Of a stretch of DNA of 64,000 nt, positions 1 to 12,079 are shown one piece after another. Location: NCBI RefSeq assembly GCF_004359215.1, contig NC_090626.1, forward strand, positions 739,777 through 803,776, read 5' to 3'. This DNA is from Bremia lactucae (lineage: Eukaryota > Oomycota > Peronosporomycetes > Peronosporales > Peronosporaceae). The number at the start of each line of letters is the position of its first letter. Position 1 is the stretch's first letter. The notes beneath the pieces are model-generated. The model ran no database searches, was not told the origin of the DNA, and was given only the letters and a program-made list of their open reading frames with translations. Both the position numbers and the translations under genes were made by a program.

Positions 1-61
1 AAATATTTCACAGATTTACCGGCTTTATATCGATCGTCATCCGATCGATACACAACACGCA

Positions 62-714
62 ATGGCTTATTGTATTACACAGCCGTTACCGGCGACACTC
101 CACGTGTCGCCGGTCGTCCCAACTCGCAATGATTTGCGCTTGCGCATCACGTATGAGTGTCACGGTGCACCAACAAGTGGGCATTGCGGACGTGAAAAGA
201 CTTACCTCACAGTAAGTCGCGACTTTTGCTGGCCCCGCCAGTATCAGTTCGAGCGGAAGTACACCTCGTGCGGAAGTACATTTCGTGCTTGCGAGGTATG
301 TCAACGGGTGAAGCCTAGCCCTTCATCCTGTGCGCCTCTTCAACCTCTACCACTTCCGGCAGAGTGTTGGCAGTCCGTACCTATGGACTTCGTCTCTTCG
401 GATTTCCCAAAGCCGATCACAAAAATAATGGAATCCTTGTTTTTGTAGTCAGATTCAGCAAGATGGTTTATCTTGCTGCAGTACCAGGGTCGATTACGGC
501 TGCGGGTTCTGCCCGTTTCTTTATCGGCACGGTATTCAAACTTCACGGTTTACCCCGTGAATTGGTCTCGGACATAGATTCACGATCCAAGGCGGAGTTC
601 TGGCAATCCGTGTTCCGATCTCTAAGAACACGGCTGACTATGTCAACATCCGATCACCCAGAAACGGATGGTCAAACAGCACGCGTAAATCGCGTCCTCG
701 AAGAGATGCTTTGA
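62..714 (+). pseudogene. gypsy integrase, broken (copy A)
   Basis: The first ORF (62-448) has the H-H-C-C zinc-binding region, ending in the CEVCQRVK motif. The second (364-714, another frame) has the catalytic core: a VRFSKMVYLAAVP segment, LVSDIDSR around the second acidic residue, and DGQTARVNR. In this family the last motif is normally DGQTERVNR, so the catalytic Glu is Ala here. With the frameshift between the two ORFs, the copy cannot be active. A further integrase piece (INNSVHAST) follows near 770-810. The family assignment is certain and exact borders are approximate. Confidence 0.88.
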
Positions 715-1331
715 GGTTACGTCCAATCGTATCCGAATTGGAGCGAGTTTTTACCGATGATCGAATTCGGCATCAATAATTCGGTGCATGCGTCAACAAC
801 GCATACACCGTTCTTCGAGAATAGCTTACGCCATCCTCGCATTCCCACCCAATTAGAGGGATCATTTAGTTTAAGGGGGGGGGTGGACTCGCACGAGCAA
901 AACTATTTTTGGTTCATGCTCATCACGCGTCGAAATTAACAACGACGCCAGTGATGTCGATACCGATTTCTTCGACATCGAAGATGAGAAAGATCTCATG
1001 GCAGTGCGCACAAAGCGTAGTGAAAAATACAAAACAAATGAGTCAGCAGAGAAATTTCTGCTGACTCGAGAATCAGTAATTCGTTTCGTACAGAATTCAT
1101 TGCTAACGCAGTGGACCGTCAGAAATGGAATGCAGACAAACACAGAAGAGGAAATGTTCATTCATTTAAAATTAATGATCTAGGGCTACTCTCTACAGTA
1201 AACTTACGTAAGCGTGTAATCACTTATGTGGGCAGCAGCAAACTATTACTCAAGTTTATTGGGCCTATCCGTGTACTGCACCGCAAAGGCAATGTGCACA
1301 TTAGAATTGCCACGTAGGATGCGAACGCATC

Positions 1332-3065
1332 CTACGTCTTACGTTGGTCGACTCCGCCCGTACCATCAACACGCGGCTTCTCCCGAGGACGGATCTGACC
1401 ACCCCTTTCAAGAATCCCTAAAAGATTCTTGTGATTGCGAACCAGATTCTCATGTTGTACCTGGAGTTTCTCATGCCGGTTCCGAATATCCTCGAAACTA
1501 CGATGAGCTGACGACAGCTCATCGCGAACAGCATGATAATTCCGCTCGTACTCCAACTTAGAGTACGCACTCTTCGAACGGTCTTCCAACCGCTTGATGT
1601 GGTGAGCCTGCACCGTCTGCTCCTACGAGCGACGCTTGCCGCGCTCGTGCTCAAGCCCATCCTCCAAATTATGGAAGAAGTGATTGATTTTGTCGATCTT
1701 CGACTCTAGATCCGACACATGGGTTGGATCTAATTTTCCCTCTTCCACCACAATCATTGGTGAATTCCCACGGTGGTCAACGTTTTCTTGTGGAACGTAT
1801 CCAGAATTACCGTGATGTGAAGGGGCAGCGAACAAGTTATCTTGATCGCTGGCGGGGTTATCCACCTTCGCATGACAGCTGGGAGCCTCGTTCCCAGCTG
1901 GTTGCTGACGTTGAGGGCCTCGTCCGTCAGTATGACGAGACCCATCCGATGGGTCAGAAGGCCCATCGGAAAACACGCGCCCCTGGCGCGTGTAAATCGA
2001 TTGCAAAACGTCAATCGCATCCCGCATCTCAATAGAGATGCGAGCCCTTTCCCAGGCCGAAGAAAAGAAATAGACGTCCCGTTTTACCCTCTTCGATTAG
2101 TCAACAAACCACGGACAGGGATAACCCCACGTGAGGCATGGAAGCCCAGCTTTACGTGACAACCGATGCAATTTATAATTTGCACCGGTTGGAGTTTGTT
2201 TCTCAAACTTAACGCGATTCGCGTTAAGTTTTTGAAGCCAAACCTCGCGTCCAATGTCTTTAAAATTGCGAATGAACGCGTTCCAGGCTTGCATAAGCGA
2301 GACTTTATCTCGCTTATTGTTGCCACCAAATCATCGATACATCGAAATAAAAACTTCCTCAGTGCGAAAGTTCTTTGCGCTGGGATAAAGGCCATGTAGC
2401 TCTGTCGCAATAAATGAATGATATTTATTGTGAGGAGTAGTTTCTCCAGACAAGCTATTGGTTAGCCTTTCTGGCAAAAGCCACGGCTTCTTTTCAGGGG
2501 CGAGTTGAGACATTTTATTGTCCTCAGAACCCCGAGTGGTACCCACTAAAGCAGGGGTACCACAAGAACTTTTATTACGATGGCTTACGCCATCGGCATC
2601 ACCTTGCACAGAAACAGGTGCAGGTGACCGTACGGGAGTCGGAACGGGCGATGAGAGATCATCCTCATCGTCGGAACCAAATAGACTATTAACTCGTCTA
2701 TCAGAATGAGCCCTCTTAATTGAAGGCTCATAGTCAGCCAGCTAACGTCTATGAGGCGGCTGTTCTATTTTCCCCGAGTCGGCCATTTCGTCCGTCTCGC
2801 ATTCGTAGTCGACCACCAAAGAGGGGTCGTATTCACGTGGTGAATCCTCACGTGCACCCGCAACATCCAGTGTTGCGCGAGTAGAAGATACTATGGCAGA
2901 CGTTTCGTCTGCCGCAAGAGATAACAGCGCGTCATGCGCGGCTGCACGAACCGCAGCGGAAGGCGCAGCACCATCATCACCCCGCATGGTTTTGTTGTTC
3001 ATGCGATGGAATTTAAAATGATGGTTCTGACCAATCAACATCATTATTTTAAGATAAGTGGTCAC
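1332..3065 (-). pseudogene. antisense ORF of gypsy lineage (aORF, copy A)
   Basis: Reading the minus strand from 3065 down to 1332, one frame of 578 codons is interrupted only by stops at 2742, 2331, 2097 and 1623, with no frameshift. The predicted protein starts with an Ala/Ser/Asp-rich acidic region (SDDEDD near 2660). It then has a middle domain with RVKFEK, GANYKLHRLSRKAGLPC and a Cys/Trp motif. It ends with a charged heptad-like coiled coil (about 1335-1690) that overlaps the sense integrase-chromodomain linker. No family is recognised. Related segments occur in three other copies in this window with stops at different places. Antisense genes between pol and the 3' LTR are known in plant Tat-type gypsy elements; relationship to those is not shown. 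Confidence 0.6.
1784..1948 (+). pseudogene. chromodomain at the end of gypsy pol (copy A)
   Basis: About 55 residues starting FLVERIQNYRDVKG and containing the DRWRGYPPSHDSWEP core match the chromodomain fold found at the C-terminus of chromovirus integrases, where it directs insertion to marked chromatin. The aromatic residues (initial F, W of DRW, W of DSW) are present. The local frame stays open to 2035, but upstream stops separate it from the integrase. The opposite strand is also open across this segment (antisense frame). Confidence 0.85.
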
Positions 3066-3122
3066 ATAGTGACCACTCCATCCAATGACAGTTAGAGTGA
3101 TTGTCGTTCAAGGGAGGGGTGA

Positions 3123-3562
3123 TGTAACGGGGTGTATTGTTACATGAATTTAACACTTAAAATTGTTGATTGATATATTATCTAAAAGGTAGATATATTT
3201 GGAGAATATTACTTCATATGGTGATGTTCAAAAATCTTATCCATAAATAGGTATAGGCCATTATATTTATTTAATCCACATACTAATCAGCTGTAAACGT
3301 AAACAAAGAGAGAGACAGACAAAATTTCAATTGCATGTTTATTATTAGTTTATAATTAAGTTAGCATTAACAGATAGAAAGAACAGATACTTAATTATAT
3401 TAATACAGTTTTCATTTAACCCTCTATAAGCTAGTTGTCTTAAAGAGAAGTCTTCCTCTGCACAAACTGGTGTACGTGAAATAACGTAAGGCACCACTCG
3501 CAACTGAAGCAGTGCGAATTGGACTTGTACTAAAGCAGTACAAGTCGTAGTGCCCTGTTACA
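3123..3562 (+). repeat. gypsy LTR, family 1 (3' LTR of copy A)
   Basis: A 440-bp repeat begins TGTAACGGGG and ends GTTACA. The same sequence in reverse occurs at 40560-41001, 51822-52265 and 58948-59392. Terminal TG...CA and its position after the chromodomain identify it as the 3' LTR. Confidence 0.92.
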
Positions 3563-3789
3563 TGATTACTTTGAGAGAGGTAGCGAGCGGCCTTGCGACT
3601 GAGATATTCATCGACGGTTTGTAGCTATTTGTGGCTCGACTCTTTGTTAATATTATGTGTTACGGACGACTTGGCGTCATCCTACGTAATTAAGTTATAC
3701 CTTCACAATTTCCGGCTACTACACAAAACGACATTTAAAAAAATCCTTCGATCTCCTTCGCTCCCGCCACTTTTGACTCAGCTTTCTTC

Positions 3790-5490
3790 ATGGAATATTC
3801 TGCATCTAACCCTCCGTCTCTCGCCGAGCAACTGCCACGTAACGCATTTGGTCCGAAATCTGGTTTCGCGCTCATTATCGAGCCAGTTTCCAGTCCATCT
3901 CCGTGCACCTTTCGGCCGACTGCAATAGGTGACAATATGGACATCTCGTTAAAAACTTCGGCGAGTGACCATCTGCTGGTTCCCGACATTGCCTCCGATA
4001 GCGAGCTGACGGAACCTGTCTTTACTCTTGTCAACATCACCTCGCCCTCTCCTCATTCACCAGATCCGCGTCCGAGGTTAACCAACTTCCTCTTGCAAAA
4101 GAAAAATCTTCGTCACGATAACGCTGAAGCTAACGCTGCGCGCCGTCTTGTGAAGACTCCAAAGTTATTTTCTTGTGACAGCGATGTGATTGAGCGTCAG
4201 TACGCTGCTGGTGGTGAATGGTCGTTAATCGCAGCTCGAATGGAGCAAGCGCGTCCGTAGGCACTATCTTGAGCCAAATTTGACATGGTTATCGATACGT
4301 GTCGGACGCTTGCAAAGACTCCACTACAAAAAAAATCATGGCGTCGCTCTCTGGAACGAATTACGGCTAAAGAGCTAGACACGTTGTACAAAAAATTGAA
4401 CTCCGATGGACATGTAAGCTTCCAGGGGCAACCTTTGTGTAAAGGTCAAGTCGTAGGAAGTTTGTATTCAACTCGAGCGCACGAGGGTAAACAACCTTGG
4501 TGGACTATATACCTTTAAGGCGCTCAATTTTCTCAGTTGCAAGTATTTCTTATACATCCACAACATAGATTTAGGCGCGGATACAACCTTGATCCTGCAA
4601 AGACTATTCCTGCTCGGATGCAAGCCAGTATACGACACTTTTCGCGTAGTGAACCTTGCAAAAGGTATCGTTCGAAACGTGGCGCGTGTACTTCCTATCG
4701 AGCTCGTGCCCCACTATTATTTAATTGAAGCGTATGCGATCAAGTGCTGTTTGATAAGAAGCTGCATTCAGCACGTAGCAAGTACGCTCCATTTCAGTCC
4801 TAACGTATGCCGTTCGGTTATTGCTCGCACCACGGAATCGATCTTGGCACAACAGACGCCACATTTCCTCCAACAATGCCGTTTCCTAAGCCAACTTACC
4901 AGCAAACATTCGCAAATGTCGAGTTTGCTAAAGCGAAGTCGAATCAGTCCTCACTGCAGAAAGCAGTCGAGGATGCAAAAACAATAAATGTTGGTCAGCC
5001 CAAACAAGGTGCTCAGCATGACGAGCCGTCTATTGTCAATTAATTAGCCAAACAACGAGGTTGAAGAAGCTCCGATGCGCTTTAAAACTCGACATTCGAT
5101 GATTCGAACGGCACGACCACTCCTCCTGATAGCTCAAAAGCCCCACCTACGGTCCAGCTATTGTTGACTAACGGAAATGAGATGGTTTCATCACGGTGTC
5201 CAACACCAAGAAGCGCATTGGAAGCGAAATTGACTTCTTCAACAGATTGGTGAAGGACCAAGCCTAGCCGTCGGGTGGGATCGCCACCACCAACTATTCC
5301 CAAGCGCAGCAGTTGGCGGTTCGTGACTTTTGGTAGGACATATGTAAGTTGTCATCAGATCCTCCCTGTCGATGTGAAGCGCCCGGATGCGAAAAAAATT
5401 GGCCGAATCGCCTTCTTTATTGAGAAGAATCACGCAAAGATAAGAAGGCACCGAAGGCGTCTTCAGTCGCTGAGATGATTTAATCGATGC
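3790..5490 (+). pseudogene. decayed LINE ORF1-like region
   Basis: Several broken frames in order look like parts of one coding region. The first (3790-4260) has an acidic segment followed by FSCDSDVIERQYAAGGEW. Later frames (4285-4518, 4589-4987, 4807-5043, 5275-5478) contain YDTFRVVNLAKGI, FGYCSHHGIDLGTTDATF and VSCHQILPVDVKRPDAKKIG. I do not identify a Pfam-like domain. The assignment to ORF1 rests on a LINE endonuclease-RT region following on the same strand. It could instead be an unrelated transposon-associated gene. Confidence 0.4.
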
Positions 5491-5512
5491 TAAACGATGA
5501 TAATACGGCGTT

Positions 5513-5529
5513 TCTGAACACGTCTCGGG
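5513..5529 (+). repeat. extra copy of the 5787 hairpin arm
   Basis: CTGAACACGTCTCGGG here is identical to part of the right arm of the palindrome at 5832-5860, about 320 bp downstream. It indicates that the arm is a dispersed repeat. A GGTTCGAGAC motif near 5584 resembles the RNA polymerase III B box, as does the palindrome loop. Confidence 0.6.
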
Positions 5530-5786
5530 TATTTTTAATTTCCAGCCGGGAGGGTTGTGCCCACAGTAACTTTGGGACTTCTCGGGTCCGGGTTCGAGAC
5601 AAGGCAGCTTACCTATCGTGTCACGCTATGCGACACGACGTAGCGGCTCCCTGCCCAGCTCCCGGAAAGTCCATTACACCTCCCGGCGCCGGACCCAGGG
5701 GTGGTACTAGCCGAGGTTTCTATTCATGTTAGACCCGTCACCCACCCAGACACTGCCCGAAAATCGCTGCTTAACAATCACAGACA

Positions 5787-5860
5787 CCGCTTCCCCGAGA
5801 CGTGTTCAGTATTCGCGGGTTCGAGTCCCAACGAATACTGAACACGTCTCGGGGAAGCGG
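5787..5860. repeat. perfect 29-bp palindrome with B-box-like loop
   Basis: The arms 5787-5815 and 5832-5860 are exact reverse complements. The 16-nt loop contains GGTTCGAGTCC, which matches the RNA polymerase III B-box consensus (T arm of tRNA genes). No complete tRNA cloverleaf can be drawn around it. It may be a tRNA-derived SINE fragment that folded back, a small foldback transposon, or an assembly artefact. Confidence 0.75.
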
Positions 5861-7140
5861 ACAAGAAGGTCGATGGTGTGTGAAAGGTGGTAGAAAATGC
5901 TACAAACCATACCATATAGCAAAGAAGGCGATGGAGCTCCCACTCGCTTTTATTAGCGCCTTGTCACCAAAACTAGCCGGAACGGGTATCGAGATCGCGG
6001 AGCTTCCGTAGTTGCATGCCATCAATCGCGTACTCTGCACAACATATCCGAACGCAGATACGACATTCAGTGTCAAATGGAAAAAAACTAATGAGGTCAG
6101 CGGTGCCGTCTAAATGGAGCATCATTTTCCGGGAGTGTGGATTGAGGTGGACATCGTTGGAAACTTGAAGGAACTTTTCCGTGCGTCCAAGGCTTTAGGC
6201 ATGTTTTAGTTTGTCCTGATGTCGATCACACCGATAATATTCTCGAACAGCCACTGGAATCAGAACATCGCCGGTCAGCCGGTCGACTGGATCCCGGCTC
6301 ACAATTTGCGTCTTCTTCACCCAAACATGCTTCTGCGACTCTTGCGGTCGCGTCCCGGTTCGCATTGCCTCAAGCAATGGACGAGGTGCAGTGTTTTGGT
6401 CACCTTCTCGACGGTACGATCCGGCGGACTTTTCCAATCTCCAGCTCCAGTCCGGCGACAGCAGAGTGGTGATGGTCCCTGGCGGGCTCGAAAGGCGTTG
6501 GTAAACCATCCAGGTGCAACCACATAATACAATATTAGTGTTTTTACCGTGAACACAAACGATATTTTGAAAAAAGGCCATTCATTTTTCGAAAGCATGC
6601 TCTTTAAGCACGCAGCGTCGTGCGTACAAGAATTCAAGTTCACAGATCGCACTCACCTTGCCAATTTCCAGTTCCACCTCGACTCGAGCTTCAAGCACAA
6701 GATTTTTATAAACGACCCTAATTCGATAAATGATCGACCCAGTCGTGGCCAAAGCAATGGAGTTCTCACGATTCCCCGCTCTGACTTTCCGGATTTGACT
6801 CGGCAGTCGAGATCCCAAGTTTGTCGGATGCGGATCGCTATCTCGTCGTAAGAGTGATGGTTGCAACAACTATTTCTGAACCTACAGAAATATTTAGAAA
6901 TCAAAAACTTAAGACACCTCAACAAAATTTCAAAAAATATCTGGTTTTACGAGATATCTTCTCTTTATTTATATTAAAATTAGTTTTAGGTATTTTATTA
7001 TTAAAATATCGACATTAATATGAGAACCTATGCTGCAATCAAAAAGTTAGATTTCAACAATTAATCAATTATTTAAAAAAACGTTTAATAAAGATAAAAG
7101 ACCTTCATGCTTTTGAAGATAGCCAGAAAAAGCAACATTT
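5861..7140. other. stretch without a recognisable gene
   Basis: Short open frames on both strands (for example 6195-6581 minus and 6549-6851 plus) show no domain I recognise. The last 250 bases (6880-7140) are strongly AT-rich. It lies inside the broken LINE region and is probably decayed repeat sequence. Confidence 0.5.
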
Positions 7141-10100
7141 ATTTTCAAGTTTGGAGACGGAAAGATATAAGGAGCAAGCAACGCACCTCGTATTGGGCGA
7201 TCTTAATACGCCACTAAACCCCCATCTTGATGCTTCAGCACCTGGCATACGCTACGAACCTGGCCGTTCCAGATGTCTCGAATGAAATTGCATCGTTGGC
7301 GCGGTTGGTGCAAGGCGCATCAACTATGACACCAAGCGCATATACACTGGACCACTTCCGCGAAAACCCGGTTGGACTAACTCCTGCTGTCCAAAGCCTT
7401 TTAAACGCGCTGCTACGACACCATCAAGTACTTTCTGCCCACCCACGCTGGTGGCCACCTCGGACATAGTATGTCTTTTCGATCCGATCACAGATGCACG
7501 GCGCAGGTACTGGAAGTTCCCATGCTACCTTTTGGAGTATTAGCTCGTGGTGTCTGCGATCAAGCGCGAAGCCGATTCAATTCTTGTCTCGCGGCGCACC
7601 GCGTCTAACCCTGGCAAGATCTCGGGGCATTGGAAGCTCACAATAAAAAGCAGCTTCAAGACGCACAGCTGAAGCTCCGAATACAAGATTCGGCAGCCAT
7701 TGACGACTCGCGAGCCATGCTTGACAATGCCGTAGCTAAGTATCGAGATGTTATTAACAAGTGTACTCTAGAGCTCTTTGCCGAAGCCATACGCCACTGC
7801 AAGGAGATGGTTTCGAGAACAAGTCAATACAATCCAGACACCGCGTTCGATTTCCAAGCTGCTAACGTTGAAAAGTCGTTGAAGCTTTTCATCCATCCGT
7901 TGGACACAAGCTTGAGACGATTCTCGATCGAAGAATTTGTAACGTCAACTGGAAGTGTCTCGAATAATCTCTCTCCTCGCTTTCGGGAACACTGGGGGTC
8001 TGAGATAAGAGACCCCGCCAGTCCGAAGGGGATGGCTTTATCGCCTAACGAAAGAATACAGCTCAAACATCTCGACTCGATCGTACGCTTTGATTTGAAA
8101 TTTTAATGTGCGATTTTAAATGTGCCAATAACAATAGCAGATATGGCGAGCGCGATCCGCCACATGAAGCCAACATCGGCTCCTGGAATGGACGGATTGA
8201 CTGCTTAATGCTACCAAGTGTCTCCATCTGTGTTTGGCGAGTGCATAAGTATCGTCTTTAACGAATGTCTCAAGCGCGGCATGCTGCTTCTAAAATAGCG
8301 CAAGTCAGTTATCGTGCTTTCACACAAGAAAGGGTCGCGTGCTGAGCCAGGTAATTACAGACCAATGCACTCGAGCAAGTCGATGTGAAGGTCCTGTAAA
8401 AGGCGCTGACCTGTCGACTTCGGCATGTTATAGTCGATTTAATTCAATTTGATCAAAACGAATTTGTGAAAGGTCGATATATCCATCACTATGTTCGATC
8501 TGTCGTAGATCTGTAAGACTTTATAACGTTTCGGGACAAAGAAGCATTCATACTCTTCTTAGATTTCCAGAAAGCTTTGGACCGAGTCAACAGGAACTAC
8601 ACGTTTCGTTTACTTGAGAGAATGGGGATCGGATAAAACTTTATTCAACGGATTTAGCTGCTACTTAAACGCATCTTCTCATTGACTAGAATGGTCAACC
8701 GGCGCTACACCTATAGAGAGGAGTCAAGCAAGTGATTCATTGTCTGCGCTGATCTTTGTCTAAATAATTGAGCCGCTTAGCAACTTACTACGCTTGTATG
8801 AAGAGTACGGTTTATGCCTAAACGCAGATCAGACTGCCACAAATATGCTCTTTGCGGACGACTTGACACTTCTTCGAACTCATTTTTATAATTTGCAAGT
8901 ACTGTAAAGGGTCTGGTGCGAAGCTAAACCTATTCAACTCAGCGTTGCTAGCACTAGATCGGAGTCAAGTTTTCCTGATAATGTCGGGTGTAAAAGCTCT
9001 TAATCAACGAGAGCCGATTAAATACCTTGGTTTTCGCTCTGACAGTGGTCTAGGACAAGTGACCTCGTGGACTTCCTTCAGCATCGATTTTACGACGTCT
9101 TCAAGCTGTGGCATTGACATGCCCGCACTCTCCGAGATCGACTATTGGTGGTACAGACAATGGTTATCTCGACTCTGTGGCACTAATAGCATTATGAATA
9201 TCAAGGCCAGCGAATGTGGTAAAGCGATGGCAGTCGATGCTATATCGCTTCGTGCTTCGTCGAAAGCATGATCGAACCGCGTCGCACATCCAGATTATTC
9301 CACGTACGTTCTTGTACCGCTGCAAAAGTGACGGTGGTCTCAGTACATCCAGCTTGGATGGACAGCTCAAGAAAGCGTCTTGCACTGCTTTGTAATTTAT
9401 AGGTGCAGCAAGCAACACAAGTGCTAGTGACTGGACGTCAGCTAGTGTCGAGTTATTGACATCAATGCCCACTTATTGTAGAAGACGACAAGCCGTGAGC
9501 CCCCTTGTAGTCTCCCCACTTCGCCAGGGTTGCATGATCAAGTGGAGCCTAACTTCGTCATGGTGGAAAGCGACATGGATTTGCTGGTACAACACTCGCT
9601 GGATTGTGACGTGGCATGAATTTTCTCCAGATGATCACGCTGTGTATGGTCTCCAATAGCCGATCTGGTTCAAATAAGATGCCAAACTGCACTACGAGAG
9701 CACTGCAAGAACGTCTAATAGCTCCAAAAATTTGAAATGTATTGCGATGGTTGCCGAGCCGATGCGCAGCTTTCAATTTATGTGTCGAGAGTCTTCAGCA
9801 AACGAACATTAGCTGACTTCGTTCGTGATGGCTGTTTGTGGCCAACACAACAAGACATTGTGGAGCGACACATAGACTTCACCCTTGCATCCACGGCGCT
9901 ACGAATGCTGTACAGTGAAGCAATGCAGAGAGTGGAGCGCCTGAACGCAAGTGGTTTAGTGCTACATACCCCGCACCTCGTAATACAAAACCTATTACAC
10001 CTGGGATGTACAAGTTGTGCCAGGATGTCCTTAGCTCCTGCGGTACTACGCGCTTATCTGCTATAACTATACAGTCGAGGACTGTACAGGAAGAGCAGAT

Positions 10101-10700
10101 TAGGTCGTTCGTGCACTACACTAAACATTTGCGCAAAATCTTGCTCCCGGTAGTTGAAGACCTGCCGTTCCGTCTTGCGTTCCGACTCCTGTCTGTGCGC
10201 TTAGATTCTGGTTTCTGGAAGCGTCTCACCTACGCATCGCATTCGCTACTGCGTTCATGCTGGATGTGACATGATCGAGACTGAGCAGCACTTGTTCTTT
10301 AATTGTAAGCTTGCGACAGGATCATGGCTGCAGGTAATCGTTATGATGGCAAGATTTGATACACATCGGCCCGTCTGGCTCGACGTTGCTCTCGCACGAC
10401 TATCGTGTCCGTGATGAATAAAAGGCGGTGGACGGCGTCATTGCTGACATGTGGCACGTTCTGCGGGCGGTGACGCTCCACTTCAAATGTTCAGACCGCA
10501 AACGATGCCTTCTCGATGGGCGTCAGTCAACACCGACGCCTCCTGTACTACAAGTGGTGCAAACAACGTTTGCGGCGCATAATCGGTACTTTCAGCGACG
10601 CCAGTACCCATTAAACCAGCAGGAAGTTCTACAAGACGCACTACAGTGACTCCGTGCGCAACTAGCATTCTTGGGCTTCATGAAAATTATCGCGGAATTG
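7140..10700 (+). pseudogene. LINE endonuclease-reverse transcriptase remnant
   Basis: Pieces in several frames follow the order of an L1-like LINE ORF2. An endonuclease piece has LVLGDLNTPL near 7190. An open stretch at 7630-8106 lies between endonuclease and RT. RT block SAPGMDGLTA is near 8180, HKKGSRAEPGNYRPM near 8325, LFLDFQKALDRVN near 8555 and the catalytic FADD in LFADDLTLL near 8850. A zf-RVT-like end with ETEQHLFFNC is near 10285. Many stops and frameshifts show that it is dead. No poly(A) tail or target duplication was seen. Confidence 0.85.
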
Positions 10701-11441
10701 TTAGTGTTCACACACTAGGATGAGAAGTAGTTGTTGAAAACGGCCCATGCTAGCTTGCACATCTTTTCGGCCATCCCAATAATTCCCCAGCCATGGCTTT
10801 GATTTAGGCTTGGGTTATTTTGCGCTGCGGCAAAAAAAGGAATATGAATTTTAAAATTCTTCGGAATAATGGAAAAATGCTTCGAAACGTACACGTGGCG
10901 ACTGGCGGCGTGAGCGTCAGCAACACTATCGTCCTTTTTCGACCCATCTGGAGAAGACGATGGGGTCGCCGGCGCACTATATCATGATGAAGGGGCGTAC
11001 GAGTCCAGAGAGCGGCCGTACATTGTGTTTACCTAGTGTTATCTTATTTTTATTTTTTTTGGGCCGCTTTTTTTGCGCAACACCGCGCACGGACGCGGCC
11101 TCCTCCGTACTAGGTGTTGCGCGAAAAAAAGCGAATCAGATTACAATAAAAGAACTCAATGCACAGTATAATAGTTGAGTAGAATATTAGACCAAGCCAG
11201 ATAGATTAATTAGTCCTTGTCTATAATATTAATATAGACAACCTTTTAACTGAGCCACCATTAGAATCTAAGCCCTATTTGTACGTACATATTCGACAGA
11301 AACACTCAATCAAACAATGCAAACAACCTATCATTTTTTACATATGCACATAGGTAATTACAGAGTTGCAACACCACCTTCAATAGATGTATCTCCAGTC
11401 TTGTGGGCGGAATATGTCTCTTTTGCAATATTAGCCGTTCG
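10701..11441. other. intergenic, AT-rich, with one hairpin
   Basis: No gene is recognised. A 72-codon ORF at 10960-11178 overlaps the hairpin listed at 11065-11133 and has no known motif. The right part is AT-rich with a short palindrome around a TATAATATTAATATA core near 11220. It abuts the target-site duplication of the gypsy insertion at 11442. Confidence 0.5.
11065..11133. repeat. 20-bp inverted repeat hairpin
   Basis: Arm 11065-11084 and arm 11113-11133 are reverse complements except for one extra base. They flank a GC-rich loop of 28 nt. It resembles the foldbacks at 5787 and 47613 in form, not in sequence. Confidence 0.7.
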
Positions 11442-11446
11442 GAAAT

Positions 11447-11925
11447 AGGAATGGGGCACACATCGGTGGAAAAACCCTTGTTATGGTACATTTAGTTTAT
11501 AGATAAAATACCCATTTAATCTAATCTAAAATAGTTAGTTACTTAAATCCCATTTGTTATGGGTAACAAATGTGGTCACCGCCATATAAAATCTAAGGCC
11601 GAAACCTATTATAAATTTGCTAGGGTAAGTTTTTAGATTTAAATAATTAAATAAAGTGCAGTTCCCCTTTTGATCTTAAGGCGTTAAGTGCCTTTCTAAG
11701 GCTTGCGCAGTGATGTGTAAGAGATAGAAGCCTTTTTAAGGTATATACTCTTGGGCACTAGTTGCCACTTGGTTCTACAAACCCTGAATCCCTTGAACTA
11801 GGATTACTAAGCTTTAATAGCTTGTACGACTTCCTGAGTTGTAAATCTATTGGTTCTATAGAACTAAGAGACTCGCTGAGCTTAAAACTATTCTCTGACT
11901 TTAGGAGCGAGTTAGCTCCGCTACA
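11447..11925 (+). repeat. 5' LTR of gypsy copy G
   Basis: A 479-bp repeat pairing with 20446-20750. The first bases AGGAATGGGG differ from TGTAATGGGG in the 3' LTR, so the terminal TG has decayed. It ends in CTCCGCTACA. A candidate primer-binding site CCTGGTTGCATTCGTAG follows directly. Confidence 0.88.
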
Positions 11926-12079
11926 CCTGGTTGCATTCGTAGTCAATCTCCGTCTGAGTCTTTACAAGACTAATTTCTCACTGATATGGATGGGATTCCA
12001 GATTTTTAGAGGGCAACGCGCAGCTTACGAAAAGCTCAGAACTTTGTTTGGGCTTGAACATGTGGAGTTCCCTATCTCT

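Larger units (their letters stand above)
1..3562 (+). mobile_element. Ty3/gypsy chromovirus, 3' part (copy A)
   Basis: The element enters from the left window edge and ends at an LTR (3123-3562). In sense order it has the integrase zinc-binding region, integrase core, a linker, a chromodomain and the LTR. Integrase-chromodomain order is typical of Metaviridae chromoviruses. The pol frame is broken by a frameshift near 400-440 and several stops, so the copy is inactive. The minus strand between chromodomain and LTR carries a long antisense frame listed separately. The 5' part lies outside the window. Confidence 0.88.

Noticed and set aside
5740..5860. A tRNA gene around the T-arm-like loop at 5816-5831
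   Set aside because: The flanking arms form a long palindrome. No acceptor, D or anticodon arms can be folded.
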